A DNA stretch of 9,122 nt from Candidatus Rifleibacteriota bacterium (lineage in GTDB: Bacteria > Muiribacteriota > Ozemobacteria > Ozemobacterales > Ozemobacteraceae). Below the pieces are notes generated by a model. It was not told where the DNA came from. It did no database searches and saw only the letters and a program-made list of their open reading frames with translations. The stretch spans positions 1 to 9,122 of the forward strand of contig JAQUZA010000110.1 in NCBI GenBank assembly GCA_028691595.1, read 5' to 3'. A program made the position numbers and the translations under genes. Positions 1 to 6,580 of the stretch are shown piece by piece (the first letter of the stretch is position 1; each line of letters opens with the position of its first letter).

Positions 1-828
1 CTGGCCAAGACTCTGGCCATCAAGGCACTGGCAAGAACGGTCAAGACCAATTTTTCGCGCATACAGTTTACTCCAGACCTTTTACCCGCAGACCTTATCG
101 GAACCAGAATTTTCGACCAGCGCACTGCGGAGTTTCAGACTCACAAGGGGCCGATTTTTTCGAATTTCGTTCTTGCCGATGAAATCAATCGCGCTCCGGC
201 AAAAGTTCAGAGCGCCCTGCTTGAATCCATGGAAGAGCGCCAGATCACAATTGAACGCGAAACCTTTCATCTGCAGGAACCATTTCTTGTGCTTGCTACC
301 CAGAACCCAATTGAGACAGAAGGTACCTATACCCTTTCAGAGGCTCAGGTCGACCGCTTCCTGTTCAAGGTGGTAGTCAGGTATCCATCATTCGAAGAAG
401 AGCGTGTTATCGTTAAACGCATGGGCCTCGCAGAAAAAAGCCACCAGATAGATATTGTCGAGCCGGTTATCGATGCTCCCGGCATCATCGAGTTGCGTCA
501 ACTTGCCCGTGAAGTTTATGTTGACGACAAAATTGTTGAGTATGTTCTGAGAATTGTCGATGCCACGCGCAACCCTGAAAAGTATAACCTGCCACTTAAG
601 AGTTACATCAGGTTTGGCGCGTCACCAAGAGCTTCGATATATCTTACCCGTGCTGCCAGAAGCAGGGCAATGGTTCAGGGCCGATGCTACGTCAAGCCTG
701 ACGACGTAAAGGCCGTTATGAGCGAGGTGCTTCGCCATCGGGTCATTCCAACCTATGAAGCAGAGGCTGACGAAGTCGATTCTGACGAACTTGTCAGAAG
801 AATCATGGAAGGAGTAGCGGTGCCCTGA
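1..828 (+). CDS. moxR: MoxR-family AAA+ ATPase, 5'-truncated
   Basis: This is the C-terminal 275 residues of a MoxR-type AAA+ ATPase. Family members use ATP hydrolysis to remodel or activate partner proteins, usually VWA-domain proteins encoded next door. The window opens on LAKT, the end of a Walker A motif (family form GxPGLAKT), so by family length roughly 40-50 N-terminal residues lie upstream. Visible landmarks are Walker B FVLADEIN (D60, E61 of the fragment), the MoxR signature after it (RAPAKVQSALLESMEER), sensor 1 ATQNPIE (N102), the arginine finger in EAQVDRF (R119) and sensor 2 GASPRA (R210). A lid domain fills the rest, and the frame stops at TGA 826-828. The DUF58 gene starts 19 bases later, the standard MoxR-DUF58 order, so the two are probably co-transcribed. 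All catalytic elements in view are intact. Family assignment is firm; the substrate is inferred from context. Confidence 0.96.
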   Translation: MAKTLAIKALARTVKTNFSRIQFTPDLLPADLIGTRIFDQRTAEFQTHKGPIFSNFVLADEINRAPAKVQSALLESMEERQITIERETFHLQEPFLVLATQNPIETEGTYTLSEAQVDRFLFKVVVRYPSFEEERVIVKRMGLAEKSHQIDIVEPVIDAPGIIELRQLAREVYVDDKIVEYVLRIVDATRNPEKYNLPLKSYIRFGASPRASIYLTRAARSRAMVQGRCYVKPDDVKAVMSEVLRHRVIPTYEAEADEVDSDELVRRIMEGVAVP

Positions 829-847
829 GGCACTGCAAAATTCGGCA

Positions 848-1738
848 ATGCTGCCAAAAGAACTGCTTAAAGAAGTTCGCCGCATCGAGATAAAAACTGG
901 GCACCTTGTTGATTCTCTTTATTCAGGTGGCTATAGATCGGTGTTTAAAGGGCGTGGTATCGAATTCGCCGGTATACGTGAATACTATCGTGGCGATGAA
1001 TTCAGATCCATCGACTGGAAAGTTTCGGCGCGCACCGGCAGGTTTCATGTTCGCGAGCACATTGAAGAGCGCGAGCTGCAGCTGGTAGTCGCCCTCGATC
1101 TTTCGGCATCCATGGCTTTTGGTTCGGGCAGCAGGGAAAAACGCGAAAGCGCGGTCGAATTTGCTGCGGCCATGAGCCTTGCTGCCGAGCGAAACAACGA
1201 CCGGGCCGGAATCTGCCTTTTTACTGACCGGGTCGAAAAATTTATCCAGCCGGCCAAGGGGCGAACTCATGTTCTAAGACTGATAAGAGAATTGCTCTAT
1301 TTTATTCCACAGCATCGCAAGACAGACCTCAAAGCTCCGCTCGATTTTTTGAATTCAACTCTCAATCGCCGGTCAATCGTTTTTCTGGTGACCGATGCCC
1401 TTGGAATCGAGCCAATTGAAAGGGAACTTCGCATTGCCGCAGCCCATCATGACCTGATCATGGTTCTGGTGAGAGACCCGCGTGAAAAAAATATCCCAGA
1501 TGTTGGTCTGATCGAGATTGAGAACCCCGAAACCGGCGAAGAAGCAATTCTTGATACATCTGATCCTGTCGCTGTGGCAGATTTGCTGCTGCGTCAGCAA
1601 CAACGTGATGAGAATTTCATTAAAACCTGCCGGCGAATGGGTCTTGATATTATCAGGCTCACGGCGGGCGAATCAGTAGTTAAACCTGTTTGTCAGCTTT
1701 TCTCAGAGCGTGAGAGAAGAATGACCAACCTGAAATAA
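848..1738 (+). CDS. DUF58 protein with VWA-like metal site
   Basis: A 296-residue soluble protein of the DUF58 family, the usual partner of MoxR ATPases. The DUF58 signature lies at residues 36-58: GRGIEF, then REYYRGD and RSIDW. A VWA-like fold follows. Its metal-ion-dependent adhesion site is DLSASM (D84, S86, S88), and T182-D183 in FLVTDALG is a likely further ligand position. No membrane segment is visible, so it probably acts in the cytoplasm or on the inner face of the membrane with MoxR. The ATG at 848 is the only ATG near the head of the frame. A GAGG at 827-830 is rather far upstream (17 bases), so initiation may depend on coupling with the moxR stop codon. Length and layout match the short, membrane-free DUF58 subfamily. 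The biochemical role of the family is poorly defined; the usual proposal is an adaptor or chaperone substrate of MoxR. Confidence 0.93.
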   Translation: MLPKELLKEVRRIEIKTGHLVDSLYSGGYRSVFKGRGIEFAGIREYYRGDEFRSIDWKVSARTGRFHVREHIEERELQLVVALDLSASMAFGSGSREKRESAVEFAAAMSLAAERNNDRAGICLFTDRVEKFIQPAKGRTHVLRLIRELLYFIPQHRKTDLKAPLDFLNSTLNRRSIVFLVTDALGIEPIERELRIAAAHHDLIMVLVRDPREKNIPDVGLIEIENPETGEEAILDTSDPVAVADLLLRQQQRDENFIKTCRRMGLDIIRLTAGESVVKPVCQLFSERERRMTNLK

Positions 1739-1750
1739 GCCGAGGTAACA

Positions 1751-2632
1751 ATGAACAGTTTAAGAAGTATCACCAGAAAAATCGATGCAATGCTTTTAAT
1801 GATCATTGCAGGTTTAATTCTGTCGCTCGCCATTTCCTATAACTATTATCAGAGCCGGAAAACTACCATAATCGAAAACGAAGAACTCGCTGCAAATCTT
1901 CTTGCCTACGGCTTGCCGGGCGAAGCTGCGCAGTTGCTCGAAGAGAATATTCGCCGTCAGCCCCTGTCTGACCGCAGTATTAAATTGCGTCAGTCGCTTG
2001 TTGATATTTATATGAACGAGATGAATGATTATTCAAAGGCGCTTTCTGAGCTGGTTTTTCTCAAAACCCTCAATAGCCCGCAGGTTGCCAGCAGCAGTGA
2101 AGAAAAGATCCGCTATTGTCTTAACCGCCTCGGGAGAGTGTATGATGCTGAAAGAAGCCGGATGCTTGCCGATGGCATCAACCCACTTGCGGGTAATGTC
2201 GCCTCGAATACGGTTGTCAGACTTGGTAACCATCATGCTATAAGTGTTGATCAGTTGCGCCAGCAGCTCAACTCGATGCAGATTCCCGAAAAGAGCTTGA
2301 CCCGCGAAGTTATCGATCAGACCATAAGCGCCATGACCCAGGAGTTGCTGCTGGCACGGGCTGCAGAACGTGAGGAATTCAAGAAAGACCCCGAGTTCAT
2401 TGCCAGGGTCAGAAAATTTGAAAATAGCCTGGCAATCAGCACTTATCTTAACCGGCAGATTTTTAAAGATCGCAAACTTGACGAAAAGCAGCAGCAGGAA
2501 CTTCTCGCCGAAGAAATTAACCGGCTAGCCCAGGCTGAGGCAATGCAGATCAACCGCGATGTTATCGATTCCGCTTTTCCGGCTCTCGCGTCATCAACGC
2601 CAAACCCTTCTGTGCCGCAACCCGGTAACTGA
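1751..2632 (+). CDS. membrane-anchored SurA/PrsA N-domain-like protein lacking parvulin domain
   Basis: A 293-residue protein starting at ATG 1751 behind a good ribosome binding site (GAGG, 1742-1745), 12 bases after the DUF58 gene. Residues 1-12 are basic and residues 13-31 form one hydrophobic segment, so it is probably an N-in signal anchor with a periplasmic body. Residues 46-110 are helical with a TPR-like look (GEAAQLLEEN, then YSKALSEL). Residues 152-240 resemble the N-terminal chaperone part of SurA/PrsA-type foldases: a short strand VVRLGNHHAISVDQLRQQL, then EVIDQTISAMTQELLLARAAE, and the DPEFIARVRKFENSLAISTYL stretch split over residues 213-233. In foldases a parvulin prolyl isomerase domain would follow; here only a charged helix and a Pro/Ser-rich tail (about 275-293) remain. 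I infer a non-enzymatic holdase or assembly helper for the Bat membrane complex. The foldase resemblance is by eye and needs a profile search. Confidence 0.72.
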   Translation: MNSLRSITRKIDAMLLMIIAGLILSLAISYNYYQSRKTTIIENEELAANLLAYGLPGEAAQLLEENIRRQPLSDRSIKLRQSLVDIYMNEMNDYSKALSELVFLKTLNSPQVASSSEEKIRYCLNRLGRVYDAERSRMLADGINPLAGNVASNTVVRLGNHHAISVDQLRQQLNSMQIPEKSLTREVIDQTISAMTQELLLARAAEREEFKKDPEFIARVRKFENSLAISTYLNRQIFKDRKLDEKQQQELLAEEINRLAQAEAMQINRDVIDSAFPALASSTPNPSVPQPGN

Positions 2633-2688
2633 GAATTTCATGACCCCTGCTTAAGCAAGCATCTTTGCAAACACTTCTGAAACATCAC

Positions 2689-3291
2689 ATGCACGATAAA
2701 CAATTAAAGATTGGCCCGGTAAGCTTCAACGCTGTTGCAACGGCAACGGCAATCGCTGCGTCGGCATCAGTTCCGGTGCTGCCACCAGGCGAAGAAATCT
2801 TTGACCTGATGCCACCGCAGGCCCTTGATTACCCCTGGTTGCAACTGGCCATGCAGGCTGCTGTTACTGTGTTTGCTTTCTGGGTTTTGTGGCTCTTTTA
2901 TTGCTGGCTGACAGCCCCGGTTGAACGGCCAGCCAGGAAAATTGTGCAGAGCCCACAAAAACAGGCTTTTAGAGCTCTTGAACGCCTGAAGTTGTCGCCG
3001 GTATGGCATGATCGCCAGGCAAAAGAAATTTGCGAAAGCCTTGCGGCAATATTGAAGATATACGCACATGATGCTTATCAGATTGGCATTGGCGCTTCTG
3101 CGACCTCAGATGAGCTTGTCGAGAGTCTGACAAGGGTCTCTACCGCGGCCGAAGTGGCCAGAAAAATTTATGAACTCCTTGAATTCTGTGACCAGATAAA
3201 ATTTGCCGGGGCTCAGAATGCTGCTTTTTCTGCAGAAGACCTTGCCGACAGGCTTTTATGGTTGTTGCGACATGAGGGGTGGCTGAAATGA
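2689..3291 (+). CDS. single-pass membrane protein, DUF4381-like
   Basis: A roughly 200-residue protein occupying the slot between DUF58 and batA, where many Bat operons carry a DUF4381-type gene. From ATG 2689, residues 11-30 are weakly hydrophobic and Ala-rich, possibly a signal sequence. A Pro-rich segment (LPPGEEIFDLMPPQ, PW at 49-50) leads into a clear membrane helix at about 52-74. A cytoplasmic helical domain (85-200) includes ALERLKLSP and SLAAILKIYAHDAY, plus a SATSDELVESL stretch like the 'TT-EL' part of DUF4381. The start is uncertain: no strong ribosome binding site precedes ATG 2689 or the in-frame TTG at 2665, which would add eight residues. The stop codon TGA 3289-3291 overlaps the batA start as ATGA. 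DUF4381 membership rests on topology and position more than on sequence. Function is unknown; a membrane adaptor between the ATPase and the VWA proteins is a guess. Confidence 0.68.
   Translation: MHDKQLKIGPVSFNAVATATAIAASASVPVLPPGEEIFDLMPPQALDYPWLQLAMQAAVTVFAFWVLWLFYCWLTAPVERPARKIVQSPQKQAFRALERLKLSPVWHDRQAKEICESLAAILKIYAHDAYQIGIGASATSDELVESLTRVSTAAEVARKIYELLEFCDQIKFAGAQNAAFSAEDLADRLLWLLRHEGWLK
3274..3279 (+). promoter_or_regulatory. ribosome binding site fixing the batA start
   Basis: GAGGGG lies 8 bases before ATG 3288. This favours ATG 3288, which overlaps the upstream stop as ATGA, over the in-frame GTG at 3279, which falls inside the purine run itself. Confidence 0.7.
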
Positions 3292-4298
3292 AATGGAACA
3301 GCCCTGAATTTCTCCTGTTGTTGACCTTGATTCCGCTTGTGGCATGGTACAAGCTTTATCTGGGGAGAACCCTCAAAAAGGGTGGGGTAAAATTTGCTCA
3401 GGCGTTTTCTGGTGGCGAATTAAAGAAGAGTTTGAAAGTCAGGCTGATGTTTCTGCCAGATTTATTGCGCCTGACGACCCTTCTTCTTCTTGTTTTTGCG
3501 TTGATGCAGCCACAATATGGCCAGGAACATGAGAACGTCACCAGGCAGGGCATCGATATCATGATCGCCCTCGATGTTTCGGGCAGCATGGCAGCAGAAG
3601 ATTTTAAGCCTAACCGCATAAAAGCAGCCCAGAAAATTACCGAAAATTTTATTACCGGTATTACCGACCACCGAATCGGTCTGGTGGTTTTTGCTGGCCT
3701 GGCGCTCACCCAATGCCCTTTAACCATCGACTACGGCGTTGTCACCGAGTTGTTGCGCCGAACTTCACTGCAGATGCTGAAAATTGACGGAACGGCTATT
3801 GGGGATGCAATTATCAATGCAGTATACAAATTTTCTTCTGATAACAAGGAAAAGCGCGACAAAGTTGTAATTCTGCTCAGCGATGGTGAAAATAACTCAG
3901 GTGTAGACCCGCATGAAGCCGCAAAAATCGCGGCTGAAAAGGGTGTTCGCGTCTATACGATCGGCGTTGGCAGCCTCGAAGGCGCACCGGTTCCAATAAT
4001 TCACAATGGCCGAAAAATGTATGCACAGAATAATGACGGGTCTCTGTATATTCCAAAAATTGACGAACAGCTGATGAAAGATATTGCCTACATAACCAGA
4101 GGCCAGTATTTCAGAGCTACAGACAATAAAGCGCTCGAAGAAATATATAAAACCATTGCCACTCTTGAAAAAGGCAAAATAGATGTTAACCGCACGATTC
4201 AATATTCAGAGAGATTTTACTGGTTTCTGGCACCGGCCTTTTTAGTTCTGCTCTGCGAGATCTATCTTCGCAGCCGCATTTTTCAGAGGTTATTCTAA
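3288..4298 (+). CDS. batA: BatA, VWA-domain membrane protein
   Basis: A 336-residue inner-membrane protein with the classic BatA layout: two N-terminal membrane segments (about 7-24 and 58-75), a VWA domain (about 88-290), then a C-terminal membrane segment (about 309-326). The metal site is complete: DVSGSM (D96, S98, S100), T169 in DGTAIGDAI, and D199 in LLSDGENN. The block VVFAGLALTQCPLT after the first helix is typical of BatA proteins. The VWA domain should bind divalent metal and mediate protein contacts, probably with BatB and the MoxR partner; its side of the membrane follows the usual BatA model and is not proven here. The gene overlaps its upstream neighbour as ATGA and its stop TAA 4296-4298 shares one base with the batB ATG. 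Bat genes were named for aerotolerance in Bacteroides, but the role varies between lineages, so oxygen tolerance should not be assumed. Confidence 0.94.
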   Translation: MKWNSPEFLLLLTLIPLVAWYKLYLGRTLKKGGVKFAQAFSGGELKKSLKVRLMFLPDLLRLTTLLLLVFALMQPQYGQEHENVTRQGIDIMIALDVSGSMAAEDFKPNRIKAAQKITENFITGITDHRIGLVVFAGLALTQCPLTIDYGVVTELLRRTSLQMLKIDGTAIGDAIINAVYKFSSDNKEKRDKVVILLSDGENNSGVDPHEAAKIAAEKGVRVYTIGVGSLEGAPVPIIHNGRKMYAQNNDGSLYIPKIDEQLMKDIAYITRGQYFRATDNKALEEIYKTIATLEKGKIDVNRTIQYSERFYWFLAPAFLVLLCEIYLRSRIFQRLF

Positions 4299-5338
4299 TG
4301 TTGCTTTTCAGACAGATCGACAATTTGTGGCTGCTGCTTGCATCTGCAGTCTGGGTTGCGCTGCTCTGGAATCACGCGGCCTCAAGTTTGCGCAAGCGGC
4401 GTGAAGCCTTCGCAAGTGATCTGATGTTCGGGCGCATAACCGGGCATAAGCCGACGCGTCGGCCGGTATTAAAATGGCTCGCGGTGATCGTAGGTCTGGC
4501 ACTTATCGGTATCGGCCTTTTACGGCCCCAGGGAAGCATCTACGAGGAAGCCGTAATCGGTGAGGGTCTCGATCTGGTTATTGCGCTCGATATTTCAAAA
4601 TCAATGCACGCAGACGATATCGATGGCAACAGCAGGCTCGATGTTGCCAAGGCAATTCTTGGCCGCATGGTAAACGGGTTGCGCGATGACCGTATCGGTC
4701 TGGTAGCCTTCGCTGGTGAGACCATGGTTCAGAGCCCATTATCATATGACAAAAACGCCTTTTTGACTTTTCTTGAGAGGGTTAACCCGGGTTTGCTCTC
4801 AAAACAGGGAACCAACCTTGCCGGGGCTATTCAAACTTCGTTAGATCGATTTGATATGACCGCATCACAGTCAAAAGCTATTTTGCTCGTTTCTGATGGC
4901 GAAGATGAAGACAAAGAACGGTTGAATGCCGCCATAGAAGAAGCGGCCCGCAAAAAGATACAGGTCTATACGGTTGGGATAGGCAGCTCTCAGGGTGGAA
5001 GGATTCCTGAGGGCCGAACATGGTTCGGTGAGGTAATCTATAAGCGCCATAAAGGCCGCCAGGTTATTACCCGACTTGAAGAGGCGAATTTGCGCGAAAT
5101 CGCGAAGCGCACCGGCGGGGCGTATTTCAGAGCCTCCGATATTTCGAGTGCCCGTGAAGTCATCGCCGGCCTCGATGGTATAAAAAGAGTTGCTGTCAAT
5201 GGTGGCAACCGTCTGGTGAGACGTGAGCTGTTTTTCTACCCGGTTCTTCTGGCATTTCTGATTCTTCTGCTTGAATGGATGGTATCTGAACGGATTCCCT
5301 ACGAACGTGAACTGGATCACTGGCTGAAAAGAATATGA
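4298..5338 (+). CDS. batB: BatB, VWA-domain membrane protein
   Basis: A 346-residue paralogue of BatA with the same plan: membrane segments at about 9-25 and 57-75, a VWA domain (about 90-290) and a C-terminal membrane segment (about 311-329), followed by a charged tail. Metal-site residues are present in DISKSM (D98, S100, S102), T172 in GTNLAGAI, and D200 in LLVSDGEDED. The VAFAGETMVQSPLSYD block and the YTVGIGS strand match the family. A ribosome binding site (AGAGGT, 4285-4290) sits inside the end of batA, 7 bases before the ATG, and the TAATG junction suggests coupled translation that would keep BatA and BatB near equal amounts. Its stop TGA 5336-5338 overlaps the batC start as ATGA. The pair probably forms a heteromeric inner-membrane VWA complex, as inferred for other Bat operons. 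Confidence 0.93.
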   Translation: MLLFRQIDNLWLLLASAVWVALLWNHAASSLRKRREAFASDLMFGRITGHKPTRRPVLKWLAVIVGLALIGIGLLRPQGSIYEEAVIGEGLDLVIALDISKSMHADDIDGNSRLDVAKAILGRMVNGLRDDRIGLVAFAGETMVQSPLSYDKNAFLTFLERVNPGLLSKQGTNLAGAIQTSLDRFDMTASQSKAILLVSDGEDEDKERLNAAIEEAARKKIQVYTVGIGSSQGGRIPEGRTWFGEVIYKRHKGRQVITRLEEANLREIAKRTGGAYFRASDISSAREVIAGLDGIKRVAVNGGNRLVRRELFFYPVLLAFLILLLEWMVSERIPYERELDHWLKRI

Positions 5339-6483
5339 AAAATAAACTGCTTCTCATAATTATTATTCTGTTGTGCCTGATTTCAAAAGTTCCGGCCGTA
5401 GCGCATCCGGCATTCGATGTTGGAAAGGGCTTGTCGGCACTTGACTCGGGCGATCTCGAGAAGGCTGAAGCCGAAATGCAGAAAGCCCGTTTTGCCAGCC
5501 CCGAGGACCCTAACATTCAATATAATCTTGGCATTATCAGCTATCGCAAACGCAATTATCAAAATGCTGCCGCCTATTTTGCGAGCGCTGCTTCCAGGCA
5601 ATCAGAAAAAGCTGAGCGCTTTAACAGCCTCTATAACCTGGGAAACTCAGCCTTTCGTGCCGGCGATTATGCCGCTGCTGTTGCAGCCTACGAAAACAGT
5701 CTTGCCGAAAAAAAAGACGAGAAAGCTGAGTATAACCTTAAAATAGCCAGAGAAAAACTTCAGAAGCAACTCGAAAAGAATCAGCAGCAGAACCAGGAAA
5801 AACAACAGCAACAGGGCCAGCAGAATCAGGCAAAAGATCAGAACAGCCAACAGCAGCAGACGAAAGACCAGAATGGCCAGCAACAAGATCAGCAACAAGA
5901 TCAGCAACAAGATCAGCAACAAGATCAGCAACAGGGGCAGCAGAATAAATCGCCATCGCAACAAAACAAATCTGAAGACGGCAAAGACAGCGGTCAGAAC
6001 GATGGCAAACCAGAATCTGAAAAGGCTGCCGAAAATTCTGAAAAGAATGGTGAGTCTGAAAAAGAATCAGAGAAAGCTGATTCCAGCCAATCTGATCAGA
6101 ACAACCCTGAAAAGAATACGGCCGCTTCATCTGGTAATGCCTCCGGGGCTCAGCAGTTGAATCCTGAAGATCGGGCGGGCCAGGGCAATGAAAAGAGAGA
6201 AGATGTGCAGATGGGCGAAGAAAAGAACGAAAAGCCGCAGCTGCCGGAAGCCTCACAACGGGCCCGGGCTCTAAAAAACACCAAAGTTAATCCGTATATG
6301 ATCGAAAAGGTGCTGAAGGAAATGGAACGACGTGAACGTGAGGCTCAACTGCGCTATCGCAACGAACCCAGGCGTTCTGATGAACTTGACCCTGCAGAAA
6401 TGGATGCTGAACAGCTTCGCGAATGGTTCGAGAAGCGAAGACGACCGCAGGCCCCAACTGATAGCGGAGAGCCTGACTGGTAA
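5335..6483 (+). CDS. batC: BatC, TPR protein with long Gln/charged tail
   Basis: A 382-residue exported TPR protein in the BatC position. Residues 1-23 form a signal peptide (KNK, hydrophobic core, then VPAVA before the likely cleavage site). Helical repeats follow: about 27-58 (ALDSGDLEKAEAEMQKA), 60-93 (NIQYNLGIISYRKRNYQNA) and 97-130 (SLYNLGNSAFRAGDYAAAV), the last two being clear TPRs. Residues 144-212 are extremely Gln-rich, 213-300 are rich in Glu, Lys, Ser and Asn, and 310-345 form a highly charged helix (VNPYMIEKVLKEMERREREA). The tail is probably disordered and much of it is low complexity, so it may act as a spacer or multivalent contact. BatC proteins often have low-complexity tails after the TPRs. 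In published models the TPRs bind BatA/BatB in the periplasm. The start is set by the ATGA overlap with batB; the site upstream (AAAAGA) is weak, which fits coupling. Confidence 0.85.
   Translation: MKNKLLLIIIILLCLISKVPAVAHPAFDVGKGLSALDSGDLEKAEAEMQKARFASPEDPNIQYNLGIISYRKRNYQNAAAYFASAASRQSEKAERFNSLYNLGNSAFRAGDYAAAVAAYENSLAEKKDEKAEYNLKIAREKLQKQLEKNQQQNQEKQQQQGQQNQAKDQNSQQQQTKDQNGQQQDQQQDQQQDQQQDQQQGQQNKSPSQQNKSEDGKDSGQNDGKPESEKAAENSEKNGESEKESEKADSSQSDQNNPEKNTAASSGNASGAQQLNPEDRAGQGNEKREDVQMGEEKNEKPQLPEASQRARALKNTKVNPYMIEKVLKEMERREREAQLRYRNEPRRSDELDPAEMDAEQLREWFEKRRRPQAPTDSGEPDW
5833..5892 (+). repeat. two diverged 30-bp in-frame repeats in batC
   Basis: Two adjacent 30-bp units (5833-5862 and 5863-5892) encode KDQNSQQQQT and KDQNGQQQDQ. 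They share the KDQNxQQQ core but differ at several third positions, so they are older than the 12-bp array that begins inside the second unit. Confidence 0.7.
5881..5940 (+). repeat. 12-bp tandem repeat, four perfect copies plus one degenerate
   Basis: The unit CAACAAGATCAG (Gln-Gln-Asp-Gln) occurs four times without a single change at 5881-5928. A fifth, altered copy (CAACAGGGGCAG) ends at 5940. The unit is a multiple of three, so copy-number change would lengthen or shorten batC without shifting frame. Each perfect copy carries one GATC. Identical synonymous codons across copies point to recent replication slippage. Confidence 0.95.
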
Positions 6484-6507
6484 CCTGGCCACGGCTGATG
6501 AAAAAAA

Positions 6508-6536
6508 TTAAAAAAAGTGATTAATCGTGTTAAAAT
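6508..6536 (+). promoter_or_regulatory. candidate sigma70-type promoter for the cyclase gene
   Basis: TTAAAA (6508-6513) and TAAAAT (6531-6536) are separated by 17 bases in an AT-rich gap after batC. They match the -35 consensus at four of six positions and the -10 at five of six. The palindrome GATTAATC (6519-6526) lies in the spacer and could be an operator half, but it is short. In an AT-rich stretch such matches arise easily, so this is a weak call. Confidence 0.35.
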
Positions 6537-6580
6537 GGTTCATTAGAGTGCCATGAGTTGGTACAAAAAAAGAGAACCAT
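6535..6580 (+). other. inverted repeat pairing over the cyclase start codon
   Basis: ATGGTTC (6535-6541) is the exact reverse complement of GAACCAT (6574-6580). The second arm covers the bases just before the start codon and the first two bases of ATG 6579. In a transcript this would form a 7-bp stem closing a loop of about 32 bases, which could limit ribosome access. No known riboswitch or thermometer motif is recognised. Confidence 0.4.

Noticed and set aside
820..833. Small hairpin GTGCC-CTGA-GGCAC over the moxR stop codon
   Set aside because: A 5-bp stem with no following T run is too short for a terminator, and the operon clearly continues into DUF58. Chance is the simplest explanation.
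3279..3287. GTG 3279 as the start of batA
   Set aside because: It overlaps the GAGGGG ribosome binding site, while ATG 3288 has correct spacing and an ATGA overlap typical of this operon.
5881..5940. CRISPR or other array of spaced repeats
   Set aside because: The units are directly adjacent with no spacers, are in frame, and lie within a coding region.
5647..5964. Antisense open frame rich in Leu and Ile opposite the batC Gln-rich tail
   Set aside because: It is the reverse complement of CAA/CAG/GAT repeats, which gives runs of Leu and Ile by composition alone. It has no supporting context and lies opposite a well-supported gene.
6515..6533. CRP-like cAMP receptor site near the cyclase promoter
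   Set aside because: AGTGATTAATCGTGTT resembles one half of TGTGA-N6-TCACA but lacks the second half. The TCACA at 8202-8206 also lacks a partner.
6484..6534. Possible rho-independent terminator after batC
   Set aside because: The A-rich stretch has no GC-rich stem before it and no T run on the coding strand; only short palindromes such as GGTAACC are present.
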